DNA from: Aselliscus stoliczkanus
Taxonomy: Eukaryota > Chordata > Mammalia > Chiroptera > Hipposideridae
NCBI GenBank assembly: GCA_033961575.1
Contig: CM066732.1
Span: 108,378,687 to 108,442,686 of the forward strand
Length of the DNA: 64,000 bases
Direction: 5' to 3'
The notes beneath the pieces were generated by a model, which saw only the letters and a list, made by a program, of their open reading frames with translations, did not search any database and was not told the origin of the DNA. Numbering within the stretch: the first letter of the stretch is position 1; every line of letters begins with the position of its first letter. Below, in pieces: positions 35,161-46,945 of the stretch. Made by a program: the position numbers and the translations under genes.

Positions 35161-35964
35161 TTTTCCTTATTTCCATTTTCCTTCCCCACGTCAGCTGCCT
35201 GCAAGCCACTGCCTCCTCTCTCTTGAGTAGGAGCTCCTTTTCTCTCCTTGCAAAGGAAGGGAAACTTGGCCCCATGTCTGTACATCCCCCTAGAGAAGCC
35301 CTCACAAGGCTATAGCCTCCCCTCATATACTGGCCTTCTCTGCACTGTTCCACATTCTTCACATCTGGAGTTGGGATGTGTCACTTAATTTTCCATGTTG
35401 CATCTGGACATATTGCATAGCCACAGCCGCCACTGCACACTTAGAACTGTGTCATCTGTGCTGCTGGCAAGCTGAGGGGTGGCTTCGTGCGAGTCTGTGT
35501 GTAGGTGCTGCGGCAGCCCCAGAGGAAGGAAGAGGGACTCAAAGGACCTAAAGAAGTGAGGAGTCAGATAGGATCTTATTAAATGGATTTCATTAAAGGC
35601 TGTGGAGACGCTGCTCATAAATTTCTTACTTCCTGCTGTTTTCACAGGAGACAATGCTACGAGGGCTGGAAATCAAATTAAGCAGAGGCTTCCCAAGTCA
35701 ACTGAGCTATTCTTTTTGAATCCGGGCACTGGGAGAATATGGGGGCCAGCACCACACCTGTTGCATACCTGTCCCTATCTTCATTCTGCAGGGGGAATAG
35801 AAAGAGAGCAAAGTGTCAATGCCTCACTGGTGTTCTGCATCCCCACCCTCCCTGGGGCCTGCCTCCTATCTTCTTCCCCTCTCCATATCCCTTCATTCAT
35901 CTTTCGCCTCTTTATTTTTCTCTGTCCTGATGGCTATCAGTAGGGTCACCCTTGTCATCATAAT
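35161..35964. other. Unassigned sequence
   Basis: A good-looking acceptor (GCTGTTTTCACAG at 35635-35647) opens a 98-codon frame, but no matching donor or recognisable protein follows. Confidence 0.4.
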
Positions 35965-36245
35965 CTCACCTGTCCCAAAATGTGCTCCATGGAACACATG
36001 TTACTTAAGAATGTGCCTCAAAAAATGGATCCCACAGCTAATGGCAGGGAACACCGCATACCCCATCTCCCTCTTGGAGACTCTTGATTCATATTATCTA
36101 TTAAGAGTGCTGAAAAAATTCCCCATAAATGGTTTCATTTTGCTTAGCTAGTTTTTGCCAAAACTACTTGGATCATGGGCCTTTTCCTATGAACTGCCAG
36201 GGAGCACCCATTAGAGTTTAGTGAATCACACTTCGGGAAAAGCTG
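35965..36245. mobile_element. Possible hAT fragment (MER3/MER33-like)
   Basis: 'CCCAAAATGTGCTCCATGGA' near the left and 'ATCACACTTCGGGAAAAGC' at the right resemble the inverted ends of an old hAT family. Too diverged to be sure. Confidence 0.3.
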
Positions 36246-38066
36246 GCATGAGCAATGTATAATTTATAGGAATGCTGTGAAGTCAAAATTCGCTAATGAG
36301 AAATCTGGCATCAAAGGCCTATGGAAAAATGTGTGTGCTTTGCTTTAACAAAAATATGACATTTGTGTAAATCAGAGTTTCCCACCCCTTTCACCACGAA
36401 AGATCCTTTTTAGTTCTTTCCTCAAGGGATTCCATGTTTTGAAAGCTTTTATCTACCCAGCAAACTACATTTATTGAATAATAATTTGTTTCTTTGAGTT
36501 TTATTCATCAAAGACATATAACTGCCAATTAGTGCTTCTGATCAGTCAAGATAACCACTGTTACCATACTGATTTGATATGACTCCAGCCCAAAGCAAAT
36601 AAACTTAATGTTTTATTTAGTCTGGGAACCTCATTGAGGTAAATGTATGATTTCCTTTGGGCTTTTTGAAATCTTGAAAATAGCTTGCAGACCCCCCTCA
36701 TTGCCTTTACAGGATGCAGGGTGTGTGGAAACCCAAAGAGGACACATACAGCTGGAAGGAAGGCAGGGAGGCGGTGGTTTGGGGGATACCTCTGGACAGC
36801 ATGGAGAGTGAGAGGCTAAGTGGCTCGAGTCCCTGTGAAGCCCAGGGTCTTTGGATTGGAGACTCCAGATGCTAGTGAACAGATGAGAAGCCACTGGCCA
36901 AAAACACATCCATGAGGCTCTCCAAATGAGTGTCTTCTTCTCTGTGCGCCCTCTTCCCCAGGTCCCCAGAAGAGAGCTGGGGAAGAGGACGGGGCCGAGA
37001 GAAGCCAGGGGCTCCGCAGGCCTGTCCCCAGACCTCCCTGATACGGTTTCCATTTATGAGCTACTAGGAGGTGAGTGAACTCAATTCGCTTCCATCCTGG
37101 GTGTTGATGGAGCACTTGAGGGCTTGAGGGCCCCTGAGGTACCCTCCTTCTATTCTGTGGTTGGCTTATTCCAACCCTGCAGGGAAAACCTCTCCCCAGG
37201 GAGCTGGTCCTGGCTTAGCGGACCCTGTTTCCATCCCTATGGGAAGCACTGCGGCATCATGGAGCTCTGCCTCAGACAATGGGTGACCGCGAGTTCCTTA
37301 AACAGAGATTTTCCTGGTGCATTTGAAATGGAAATTAGTGTCTTGTGATCCAGTCTCCACCTGACTGTGCAGAGAGCTGTTGGGGTAGCTGTGGGTACGG
37401 TGGGGTGGCCCATTACTGGAAGTGAGAAAGAGGGCTCCTTCACGGGAGACAAGTGCTCAGGCTATGCACTTGGAAGCCCTCATCAGCCTCCATGAGCTGC
37501 GTCCCCAGCTCGTCCTGGGCTGCAGAGATGCTCTCCTGGACCCCAGCCCTCCCTAACAATGGCCTTGGACTTAAATACCCAGCCTTGTTCCTTGACTCTC
37601 TTCTCCCATTAGCCAGGACCTAGCATTTTCCTGGAAGATACCATCTGTGTCTGGCAGAAGTCCACTTGCAAAAATAAATCTTTCCCTGAACACTTTCCAG
37701 GCCCAGAAAAAAATCTGGGTGATGTCTTTTACTCATTTCCAAAGACAGACAACTGACGCCTGGGGCCATTCTCTGTGACATAAACATTCTGAGAATGGAG
37801 GAATGGGATCTGCCTCTCAGAAGAACCAACCCCCCTGAGCAGGGAGAATAAGTAGTCCTCGAGACTGTCTGCTGCCACAAACCACTGCTGCCCAGGGCTG
37901 GGGACACAGGTGGGATGGAGCTCCCAGGCCTGGGCTGCAGGGCAGTGCAACTACGCAGGGCGGGCCCTTCCCACTCACCCTGCCTAGGTTCTCCCACAGG
38001 TGGGAGCCTCCCTGTGGCTTCTGGAAGCATGGCAGAGGCTACAGTCTCCCTAACATCCATTCATCT
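36246..38066. other. Unassigned sequence
   Basis: No confident repeat or exon. Overlapping frames at 36631-37115 and 37620-38060 (minus) have no recognised motif. Confidence 0.4.
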
Positions 38067-38110
38067 ATCCATCCATCCATCCATCCATCCATCCATCCAT
38101 CCATCCATCC
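38067..38110. repeat. (ATCC)11 microsatellite
   Basis: Tetranucleotide array directly preceding an old repeat that begins ACTCAATAAATATTTAC. Confidence 0.95.
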
Positions 38111-38255
38111 ACTCAATAAATATTTACACCTGCTTTGTATCAGTATAGGCACCATGCTAGGAACTGGGGATATAGTGGGTGAATGTGTATAATAGGCATT
38201 CTGTCCACAAGGCAGTGACTGAATAAGTGAGTGATGCAGGGGTCACACAAGGGTG
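38111..38255 (+). mobile_element. Old interspersed repeat, family unassigned
   Basis: 'CTCAATAAATATTTACACCT', 'GGCACCATGCTAGGAACTGG' and 'GGATATAGTGGGTGAATGTG' repeat the order seen at 4310 and 29425. The ATCC array probably grew from its start. Confidence 0.45.
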
Positions 38256-38317
38256 TAGCTTTCTATGCTCTTATCACAGCATTATCTTCTGCTGTTTTCA
38301 CAACTGGCCTGTGAGCT

Positions 38318-38392
38318 GGGAAGGAAGGTAGGAAGAGAGGGAGGAAGAAAGGAAAGAAGAAGGAAGGGAAGGAAGGAGGGAGGAAAAGAAAC
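38318..38392. repeat. GGAA-rich microsatellite
   Basis: Imperfect GGAA/GAAGGA units on the plus strand. GGAA is also the core of ETS-factor sites, but nothing else here suggests regulation. Confidence 0.85.
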
Positions 38393-38394
38393 TT

Positions 38395-38575
38395 GTATTT
38401 ATCCAGTCAGTGCCCTCTGCTTTCATGTGCACTATCTCATTTCATCTTCCCAACTACACTATGTGGTAAGAAGTTATCTTCATCCTCACTTTCACAGAAA
38501 AGAAAGCCAAAGCCCAAAGGAAGTGATAGAGGAGCCACTGACCCAAGGTTGGTCTGATTCTAGAGCCCCAAACTC
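38395..38575 (-). mobile_element. MIR SINE (antisense)
   Basis: 'GTGCACTATCTCATTTCATC', 'CAACTACACTATGTGGTAAG' and 'AAAGCCAAAGCCCAAAGGAA' follow an inverted MIR. Confidence 0.6.
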
Positions 38576-39195
38576 TCTCCTGTCCAGGCACACTCACATG
38601 GGCACTCACACATGCCCATGTGCACACACACTCACACATACACACACATATCTGGACTGTGGGTCCCTGCTCTAGGGGTACCAGCCCTTGGCCCATGTGC
38701 CAACATTTTACTTTCCTTCATCAACAGATACGTTCTGAGCACCTGCTTTGAATCCCGTATGCTCCTCACCCGGCCTGGGTTTATCATGCCCCTCCCTTAC
38801 TTAAGAACTCACAGGGGCTCCCAATGGCCAGCTGTTTTGTTCTTCAGCTGACCTTTTGCCACAGGGATCATTCATGCCACTCAGATCTCCCTGTCCAGTG
38901 ATTATTTGCCAAAAAAAATCTTGGCTAAGATTTCTGGGGGAAATTATTTATTTATCTTATGCCAAGAAGGACAGACCTGCTTTAATGATTTTTTTTTTTA
39001 TCCAAGAAAATGATTCTCCTGCCATTCTCAGAACCAGAAAGTGAGTGCTTCCTTGGCTTTTTTGTTACTTTGAGAGTCCCTCACATCCTGCTGGATGTGT
39101 CAGGCTCAGAGAGACCCAATGAAGTTACCTGGGACAGCCATGCTCACTGACTTGGTCTAGACTCAATGTCCTACCAGAAGAGACGACTGTCAAGT
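38576..39195. other. Unassigned sequence
   Basis: Loose ACACAC-rich patch at 38588-38650 and a possible L2 piece near 38735-38840. No exon recognised. Confidence 0.4.
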
Positions 39196-39207
39196 TGTGC
39201 ACAAGCT

Positions 39208-39683
39208 CTTTTTTTCTTTTAAAGATTTTATTGGGGAATTGGGGGAGGAGAACATCATTGGGGAATTGGGGAAGGGGAACAGACAAGTTGCTGTCCTTCG
39301 GTTCTTCAGTCTAGTTGTGGAGGACATTGCTTCACTGGCCCATGTTAGTATGATCATTGTGCTCTTCCCGGGTGAGGCAGATGGGTCGCTGGCCCCTGGA
39401 TGGCCACTCATGGCTGCTCTTGGCAACTCATGCCGGCTGCTGGCCGCTCACGCTGGCTACCGGCCACTCACGGTAGCTTACAGCAGCCCATTGCAGTCAC
39501 GCTGCAGCCTACGCAGTCGCTGGTGACTCACAGCAGCCCAGATCCAGGTGGAACTGTTGTTCACCATCTTAGCTGTAGAGGGTGCAGCGTCACTGGCCCT
39601 TATGTGGGATCTTAACCGGGTTCCTGCTGCTCAGCTCTGGGGTCCCAAGGCAACTCTTAAGCAACACACCACTTGGCCGGTCC
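39208..39683 (-). mobile_element. Long-bodied bat SINE (antisense)
   Basis: Perfect 12-base target-site duplication TGTGCACAAGCT (39196-39207 and 39684-39695). It is the longest and most diverged of the long copies (476 bp), with four CTCA units in the body and a rearranged region between the body and the head. Confidence 0.9.
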
Positions 39684-39695
39684 TGTGCACAAGCT

Positions 39696-40059
39696 TTTTA
39701 ACAGAACAGGGTGCATTCAGAGAACACTGGCTTCCCACCCCATCTGCACTCATTTAGCTGACACTTACTGATGACCTACTCTGTTCCTGCCAGCCACTGT
39801 GCTGTGGCCTTACTACTCAAAAGTGGTTCCTGTAGGAAGGGCTTATTTCAAATATGCTTCTGTTAAAGGACAACCTTCACCAGTTTTTAAATGCTTACTT
39901 GTAGAAACAGAAAAGCATTTTTAAAAATCTAATAGCTACAGCCCATAAAGCTTATAAAAATCTTTCCATATTTGATCGCATCTCATAATGTCTGTTGCTT
40001 GATCTCAGAGGACCTCTAGTGTCTGGATCCTTCTGTTTGCTCTTTATCAGGAAGATGGA
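39696..40059. other. Unassigned sequence
   Basis: No gene. A short phrase near 39750 again resembles the unassigned old repeat. Confidence 0.4.
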
Positions 40060-40160
40060 CATCCTCACCTAGCAATTTGCAAATGGCACTCAGACAGATA
40101 AGGTGACTTGCTTCAGTCACACAGCCCCACGATCTGCAGCCAGGTGGAACCTTCATGCCT
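40060..40160 (-). mobile_element. MIR SINE fragment (antisense)
   Basis: 'GATAAGGTGACTTGCTTCAG' and 'TCACACAGCCCCACGATCTG' match the inverted MIR middle. Confidence 0.5.
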
Positions 40161-40204
40161 GAACCTACAAGGGTTCTTTATGCTGGCTGCACAGGGGGAA
40201 CTTT

Positions 40205-40327
40205 TACACTACCAACCTCCACAGCCAATGCCCCCAGAGGCTCTGATTTAATTGTCTGGGCCTGGACTGGGGAAATTGACGCTCCCCAGCTGATTCTAAA
40301 AGGCTGAAGCAGCTGAGAACCACTGTT
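40205..40327 (+). mobile_element. MER5A-like hAT fragment
   Basis: 'CCCAGAGGCTCTGATTTAAT', 'TGTCTGGGCCTGGACTGGGG' and the end 'AGCAGCTGAGAACCACTG' are the right part of MER5A. Confidence 0.7.
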
Positions 40328-40364
40328 CCAGATCCTGTAGCATAAGCACATTGGCTTGGGGGCA

Positions 40365-40470
40365 GAGGAACCATCGGGCTCTGCTGCTAACTTGCTGTGT
40401 GATTTGGAGCAAATCCCATAACCTCTTTGTTCTTCAATTTCTTCAGTTGCCAAAAGGTATTTCTCTTTCT
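40365..40470 (+). mobile_element. MIR SINE fragment
   Basis: 'CTGCTAACTTGCTGTGTGAT', 'TTGGAGCAAATCCCATAACC' and 'TCAATTTCTTCAGTTGCCAA' give the MIR core. Confidence 0.65.
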
Positions 40471-41073
40471 GGGTTTCTTTCACATGCAGGACCTGTGTGT
40501 CACAAGGTAAGGGAAGATGCTCAAAGCCCACAGGGAGGGTTACCTGGGAAAGGGGTGTGGATCGTAGCCCTCCCCACATCAGCCCAGAGGGAGGGGGAAC
40601 AAGGCCCTGCACAGGGAACCTCATCACCAGTTTCTGTCCCCCATGACTCGCAGGCCCAGGGATACTCTTCCTGGGGTGGAGGTCAAGTTCCTTGGCAAGA
40701 GAAGTGTGTGGCAGGGGTGGGGCAGGAACCCCGGTCCACACATTCCTTGTGTGTGGCCAGCCCCGAGGCCCAGTGGGCACTAAGTGGCCGAAGCCACTGG
40801 ATCTTCAGGGCCAGCATTAGGCTTACCATGGCTCCGGAGCAAGGAGAGAGGCCACCTGTCCTGTGGGCTCAATAGCCCGGAAGGGATGACCTCCCTTGGG
40901 GGTTTTCAGACAGAGGCCCAGCCTGACAGACATGATGGGGGGGGGGTGTCCATTCCATCATGTGATTCTCAGAGCTTTTCTTTGTTCTCAGTTCCTGATT
41001 GTGATAAATGTGTAACAGCACAAACAGAACTATGTTTACATTCTGCAAACTGTGAAGGTGCTTTCATATTCTA
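40471..41073. other. Unassigned sequence
   Basis: GC-rich, with a G-run at 40940-40948. A 200-codon minus-strand frame (40178-40780) runs through an MIR and a MER5A, which rules it out as a gene. Confidence 0.45.
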
Positions 41074-41087
41074 GGGTAGGTTTTTTT

Positions 41088-41544
41088 TTGTTGTTTTTTT
41101 TAAGATTTTATTGGGGAATTGGGAAAAGGGAACAGCGTTAGGGAATCAGGGAAGGGGAACAGACAAGTTGCTGTCCTTTTGTTCTTCAGTCTAGTTGTGG
41201 AGGACATTGCTTCACTGGCCCATGTTGGTATCATCATTGCACTCTTCCCGGATGAGGCAGATGGGTCGCCGGCCTCTGGATGGCCGCTCACAGCGGCTCT
41301 TGGCAGCTCACACCGGCTGCCAGCCACTCACGCTGGCTGCGGGCCACTCACTGTAGCCTATGGCAGCCCACTGCAGCAGGGGCTGCAGCCGTCAGCGTCG
41401 CCGGGGCTCACACAGCCCAGCTCCAGGTGGAGCTGTTGTTAGCTGTAGAGGGCAGTGTCACTGGCCCTCATATGTGGGATCCGAACCGGGGCCACTGGCA
41501 TCCCCAAACCAGCTCTTAACTAATGCACCACTCGGCCGACCCTT
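41088..41544 (-). mobile_element. Long-bodied bat SINE (antisense)
   Basis: Flanks GGGTAGG followed by Ts (from 41074) and GGGTAG followed by Ts (from 41545) form the target-site duplication. Its exact left edge is blurred by the T-run. Four internal CTCAC units. The head ends CTCGGCCGACCC (inverted). Confidence 0.87.
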
Positions 41545-41557
41545 GGGTAGTTTTTTT

Positions 41558-43349
41558 AGTATTTCTGAGAGATAATTCATTTTTCTTCTGGGACATTTTG
41601 AGGATCACTGGGACCTTAATGTGGGATATTAGGGGGCCATGGATGACTATTGCCTCTATATATGCTACACTTATTAAGTGGAGGGGCTCAGAGAGCTCCA
41701 AACTGGGGGTGGAAGAGGTAGCTGGGGCTCTGGGAATCAAAGGGCATGAGGGTCATAATAAAAGGGCCTGAGCCACCAAGACCTGAAGTCCTCTCCTGCG
41801 AGGAGGGAGGCAACGTGAGCACAGGGCCCATCTCTGCAGTCCCCGTGAGCCCTGTAGAGAGAGATAGGTGTTACTGCACCTTTCTAGCTGAAATCAGATG
41901 GAAGTGGCTTTCCCGTGGAGTAGCAGGCACCTGTGTCATGAGCTGAACTGCCAAAGGTGACCTGGCTCTCTCTCTCTGACTCGGTGGATGTGTTTCTCCT
42001 AAGCATCTGGTCCACAGCCGGCCTGGACGATGCCTGTTGACTGGCCATGTTCCCACTAAAACTGTGGACCCTGGAGCCAGAATTTCTTGGTGTGAAAAAA
42101 CACTTCCTGCAGACAGAGCCTCAGGAAGTAGATCGTAAAAGTTCTTTCCTGAGCCTTCTCTTCTTGTGTGGTGCCTCTGTGTTTAGAGTCTATAAAAACA
42201 AACTAGTGATGGCCAGGAAAGGGAAGGACAGGGAGCCAACGGTCACAAGGCAGAGTTGCCGGGCCACCGAATCCTTTTCAGCAGGGCATGTCAGAGCAGT
42301 GGGCATGGATTTGCTCCATGACACTCAGTGTCCTTTCGTTTTCTAGCTTCCATCTGTTGTGTTTGGGGAACTTTTCTGCTCCCTGGGGTCCTATGGACCA
42401 GAGAAGGTCTTTCAGATGATCATTCCAAGGTGGTGCTCTGGCCTCAGGACACCATGGGCACTGCTAAGAGCGGGTTCTCCAGTCACGTTGCTCCCCGGAG
42501 GCAGTGGCATCACTGAGTCCAAGCTCAGCCCCAGTATTCCTGCCCCATTCCTGTCAGCAATCTTGGGCACCCCACCACCATCCTGATGCCTCGACATCTG
42601 CTGAAACCACCACCCCTGTCTGTGCTCCCCCTCTATCCTGGCACTGTCGATTCCCCCTCTTCAACTCAAGATACCAATCTCACCCCCTCTTCCCCTCCAA
42701 GACCACCCAGCTTACTGCCCACTGCCCCTGCATGGGCCTAAAACATAGAGCTCTTTACCTGCAGAGTTAGGTGGGTAGGTGAGAGAGCTCAGCCCTTCAG
42801 AGACACAAAATGGCGCCATTCCCAGAATGGGGAGGCAGAAGAAGGAAAGATGCTTTGTTTTTCTTTCAGGAATTCCGAACAAAAGCATTAGCCAAATGAT
42901 ACTCCCCCTCCCCAGCCTCACCACACACCCCAACACACACAAAATAAAACAAAATCCAAAGTTTGATTTTTTTGCTTTACTAAATAGCGTACCTTGTCAC
43001 ATTAGCTTCATCTGATAGACAAAGAAACCAAAACTTAGAGGGTCTCCTTGGGCTGTCACTTGGCCCTGGGTGGAAGTTTACAGAGATATGGGCCCCACCG
43101 TTAACCTACTCAGTTGGGCCAGTGTCAGGCTCAGTGGTGGACACTGCCCTGGCTCTACGGCCACAGACCCCCAAGTGATTAACCACCAGCTGAGACACAG
43201 CATCTGTCATAACCTTCACCACCACCAGAGACCCGGTGGGACGTGACAAATGACTGTTACATTCCAGCCACTAAAGACAGGACTGGCTAAGCCCTCCTTC
43301 AGGGCATGGGTCACCACAGCTTAGGTTTCCTCAACACTTGTGTTTGGTT
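41558..43349. other. Unassigned sequence
   Basis: No repeat recognised. An acceptor-like CCTTTCGTTTTCTAG ends at 42347 and is followed by open frames (42328-42586), but I see no donor or familiar protein. Confidence 0.4.
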
Positions 43350-43505
43350 TTAAGGACCTCTCCCGGACCAGGCACCATGCTCACAGATGTACATGTGCTA
43401 CCTCATGTCATCCTCACAAGAATCCTAATATTATTCTTTCTCCAGATAAGGAAACAGTGCTAAGGGTGCTGAGTAACTTTCCCAAGTGGGTTGCCAAAGT
43501 GGATT
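43350..43505 (-). mobile_element. MIR SINE (antisense)
   Basis: 'CCAGGCACCATGCTCACAGA', 'ATGTCATCCTCACAAGAATC' and 'CCAGATAAGGAAACAGTGCT' follow the inverted MIR. The next SINE landed at its right end. Confidence 0.6.
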
Positions 43506-43521
43506 TTCACATGAATCTCCC

Positions 43522-43966
43522 TTTTTTTTTTGTAAGATTTTATTGGGAAATGTGGGAGGGGAACAGCGTTGGGGAATTGGGGAAGGGGAACAGACAAGTT
43601 GCTGTCTTTTTGTTCTTCAGTGTAATTGTGGAGGACATTGCTTCACTGTTGGTATCGTCATCGTGCTCTTCCCGGATGAAGCAGATCGGTCACCGGCCTC
43701 TGGATGGTCGCTCACCGCGGCTATTGGCAGCTCACGCTTGGCTGCCAGCCTCTCACGCTGGCTGCCGGCCACTCACTGTAGCCTATGGCAGCCCACTGCA
43801 GCAGGGGCCGCAGCCTACACCGTCGCCGGGGCTCGCACAGCCCAGCTCCAGGTGGAGCTGTTGTTAGCTGCAGAGGGCAGTGTCACTGGCCCTCATATGT
43901 GGGATCCGAACCAGGGCTGCTGGCATCCCAAAACCAGCTTTTAACCAATGCCCCACTCGGCCGGCC
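43522..43966 (-). mobile_element. Long-bodied bat SINE (antisense)
   Basis: Perfect 12-base target-site duplication CATGAATCTCCC (43510-43521 and 43967-43978). 445 bp, four internal CTCAC units, full head. Confidence 0.93.
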
Positions 43967-43978
43967 CATGAATCTCCC

Positions 43979-45680
43979 ATTTTTAAGTCTTGTGTTGTTT
44001 CCATAATATATCGGTAGATATAGTTGAGCAATTTTGTTTTTCAGATAAAAGCAAGAAAAGTGAATGCCAGTATCAGCGCCTTTCCTTTGTGATGACACAC
44101 AGGCATACAATAAACAACAGATGAAGCAATTAAGACATTGCAGTCTCTCCTCAGAAATTTAGGGATAGGATATAGACTACTAGATAGATTACTAGAGCCG
44201 TTATTCTGCAAAGGACCACCAGGTGGCACCATTGCACAACAGCTGCGTACTCCATCAGGTCAAACCTGAAAGAATGGGAAAATGCAGCCCAGAGGAGTGG
44301 CCTGCTTTCCAAAAGTCACTCTAATATCTGATAAGTCTAATGAGGCGGTGTCAACGCCCAACCATTGCTCATGCTCTCCCTGGTGACTAGAGCTGCTGTC
44401 TGAATAAGGGACTCAGTCAGCTCCTGTCCATTTACTAATCCATCTATTTAGCAAAGATATCCTTTGTGCCTAGTAACTATTTTAAAATATTTTGACCTCA
44501 TTAGATCTTTTAGTAGAATCTGTTCTGCCTCAGACAACATTGGGCTTTGTCTGGAGTTGTAGGGAGCAAAATGAATTCTTTACCGAAGTCCTCTCTTGGC
44601 CTGAGGAGGTGGTGGGGACAGGTGTTGAGCATGTGCTCAAGGTGGGGGAATCGGCGGTCATATGAGGGCAGGGTCAAGGTTTGACCCACTTTCAGGGCCA
44701 GGTAGGCAGGTTTGGACAACCTTCCCTTTGCCTCTGTGTGGGGTCACGAACAGGGGAAGCTTTGAAGTTGGAGAAGGAGGGGAAAGGAGTGAGTTATTAA
44801 TAAGCATCCCCTCTCACACTGTGAATGGACATGGAGTCCATACCCCTGCTCACTTGGTTCTTGGATTTTGGAAGTTCCTAGGAAGGGCGTGGAGGGGCAG
44901 GAGGCAGCAGCTCAGGGAAGCCACCAGGCTGGCTCTGCTCTGACCTCAGGAGTGTCCAGCACACACTCTGCAAAGGCTTAGAGCTGTCAGGACACTCATG
45001 AGGAGAAGCAGGAAGTCAAAGTGGAGGCCTCAGGTGTTGAAATGTGAAGAGGTGGGTCTTTCTTGATGGCAAGAAAGCCCTCAGTGATGATGACTACACT
45101 GGTAACATACAACTGGTGTGACAAGCCCAGGATTACCTTCAAAGAGCAGGTGAAGTCGAAGCTGAGGGGTGACTCGTCTTAACATAACTCCCAACACCTC
45201 CTTCCCATAACTGGAGGAAGTCCGATTTACGGCAAGGGCCTGGAGAGGACTCTGGGGGCCGCTCGGGGACCCTGGCCTGAACTGGAAGGCAGTACAGGCA
45301 GCGTCTTGCCTGAGGGAAGGAGATTCAGAGGCAAGATGGAGAATGGCTTCCTCCTGAGGGCCAGGCAGAAACTTGGGCACATCTCAGAGTGCTGAGTGCC
45401 GAGTGCTGACCTGGGGAAGGACCCATCTCCGTGAGGGAGGACCCAAAGCTTTTCAATGGCATTTCTTAGCTTTTATTTTCTCTGAAACCTTAGCCTTTCG
45501 TACAATGAATAGCCAGTACAGAGAATTTGCTGGAAGGAATTTGGGGTGTTGGACAGAGATTCTACGCTGTGTTGGAAGAAAATATAAAGTGCTATAGCAA
45601 ACTTTGTGAGTTACAGCTTAAGAGATGCTTTTTTTTTTTTTAACCTCTTGTCCTTTGATGACAGGTATGTGATTATTTTT
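43979..45680. other. Unassigned sequence
   Basis: No gene or confident repeat. Confidence 0.45.
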
Positions 45681-45697
45681 ATAATAATAAAACCTGT

Positions 45698-46144
45698 GGG
45701 CCAGCCGAGTGGCGCATTGGTTAAGCGCTGGTTTTGGGATGCCAGCGGCCCCGGTTCGGATCCCACATGAGGGCCAGTGACACTGCCCTCTACAGCTAAC
45801 AACAGCTCCACCTGGAGCTGGGCTGTGCGAGCCCCGGTGATGGTGTGGGCTGCAGCCCCTGCTGCAGTGGGCTGCCATAGGCTACAGTGAGTGGCCCGCA
45901 GCCAGCGTGAGCGGCTGGCAGCCAAGCGTGAGCTGCCAATAGCCGCGGTGAGCGACATCCAGAGGCCAGCGACCGATCTGCCTCATCCGGGAAGAGCGCA
46001 ATGACGATACCAACAGTGAAGCAACATCCTCCGCAACTAGACTGAAGAACAAAAAGACAGCAACTTGTCTGTTCCCCTTCCCCAATTCCCCAACGCTGTT
46101 CCCCTCCGCCAATTCCCCAATAAAATCTTTAAAAAAAAAAAATA
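45698..46144 (+). mobile_element. Long-bodied bat SINE, reference-quality copy
   Basis: Perfect 17-base target-site duplication ATAATAATAAAACCTGT (45681-45697 and 46145-46161). The pol III A box TGGCGCATTGG is at 45710-45720 and the B box GGTTCGGATCC at 45753-45763. The body shows four tandem units starting GTGAG, then GACTGAAGAACAAAAAGACA, then three CCAATTCCCCAA-type units and the end AATAAAATCTTT. The AATAAA plus TCTTT combination marks a T+ class SINE, which is transcribed by pol III and polyadenylated. Confidence 0.95.
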
Positions 46145-46161
46145 ATAATAATAAAACCTGT

Positions 46162-46551
46162 AAAGAATTAACAATGAGTATTTTTAAATGTCATATAAAA
46201 ATAATTCCATGACTTATTTAAGTATAGTTACAAAGGACGTGCATAACACAATTTGCATTTAAGTACCACTGCTGTGTAACTCAGAAAAACAATCGCTGTG
46301 TATAACTTCTTACATGGAAGCATAACATGTCAGAAGCAGTTCTGTAAGAAAACATAAAAGCAAATCAACAAATCAGCAAATGAACACAGCATATCCTCTG
46401 TGCACTGTAGAAATACTTGCTTTCTATTTAATAACTTGGATGTAAAGGGCTTTGAATGCTTTTATGTGCTTTGCACATCACCAACAACTAGAAGCTCCTT
46501 TAAGCTACTAAAGGTAAATTCTAGTCTGTGGCGAGATGATGCCATTTTCAG
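46162..46551. other. Unassigned AT-rich sequence
   Basis: No gene or recognised repeat. Confidence 0.4.
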
Positions 46552-46945
46552 AGTGGTGTGGGCTGAATTGGGTCCTCCCAGGATTCATATGTTGCAGTCC
46601 TAATCCCAGTACCTCAGAATGTGACTGCATTTGGAGACAGGTCGTTTAGAGGGAAAATTAAGTTAAAATGAGATTACTCGTGTAGACCCTGATCCAACAT
46701 GAATGGTGTCCTTATAGGATGAGGAAATTGGGACGTAGACACAGAGAGGGAAGACCATGTGAAGACACAGGGAGAAGATGGCCACCTGCAAACCAAGGCG
46801 AGAGGCCTCAGGAGAAACAAACCCTGCTGACACCTTGATCTCAGACTTCCAGCCTCCAAAACTGGGAGAAAGAAACTTTCTGGTATTTAAGGCACCCAGT
46901 CTGTGGTCCTTTGTTATGACAGCCCCGGCAAATGAATACACTGAA
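46552..46945 (+). mobile_element. MaLR-type solo LTR
   Basis: Full-length series in order: 'GTGTGGGCTGAATTGGGTCC', 'ATTCATATGTTGCAGTCCTA', 'AATGTGACTGCATTTGGAGA', 'GGTGTCCTTATAGGATGAGG', 'CAGACTTCCAGCCTCCAAAA' and 'AGGCACCCAGTCTGTGGTCC'. No internal retroviral sequence follows, so it is a solo LTR of the MLT1/MST class. Confidence 0.8.

Noticed and set aside
35635..35943. Possible exon after the acceptor GCTGTTTTCACAG
   Set aside because: No good donor downstream and no recognisable protein. Single acceptor-like sites of this quality are frequent in 64 kb.
40178..40780. 200-codon minus-strand reading frame
   Set aside because: It runs through a MER5A fragment and an MIR and shares the interval with plus-strand frames. 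No protein family is recognisable.
42328..42590. Possible exon after CCTTTCGTTTTCTAG
   Set aside because: Open in several frames on both strands, with no donor and no familiar protein.
45698..45780. tRNA gene at the SINE heads
   Set aside because: A and B boxes are present but no cloverleaf with acceptor and anticodon stems can be drawn. These are SINE promoters.
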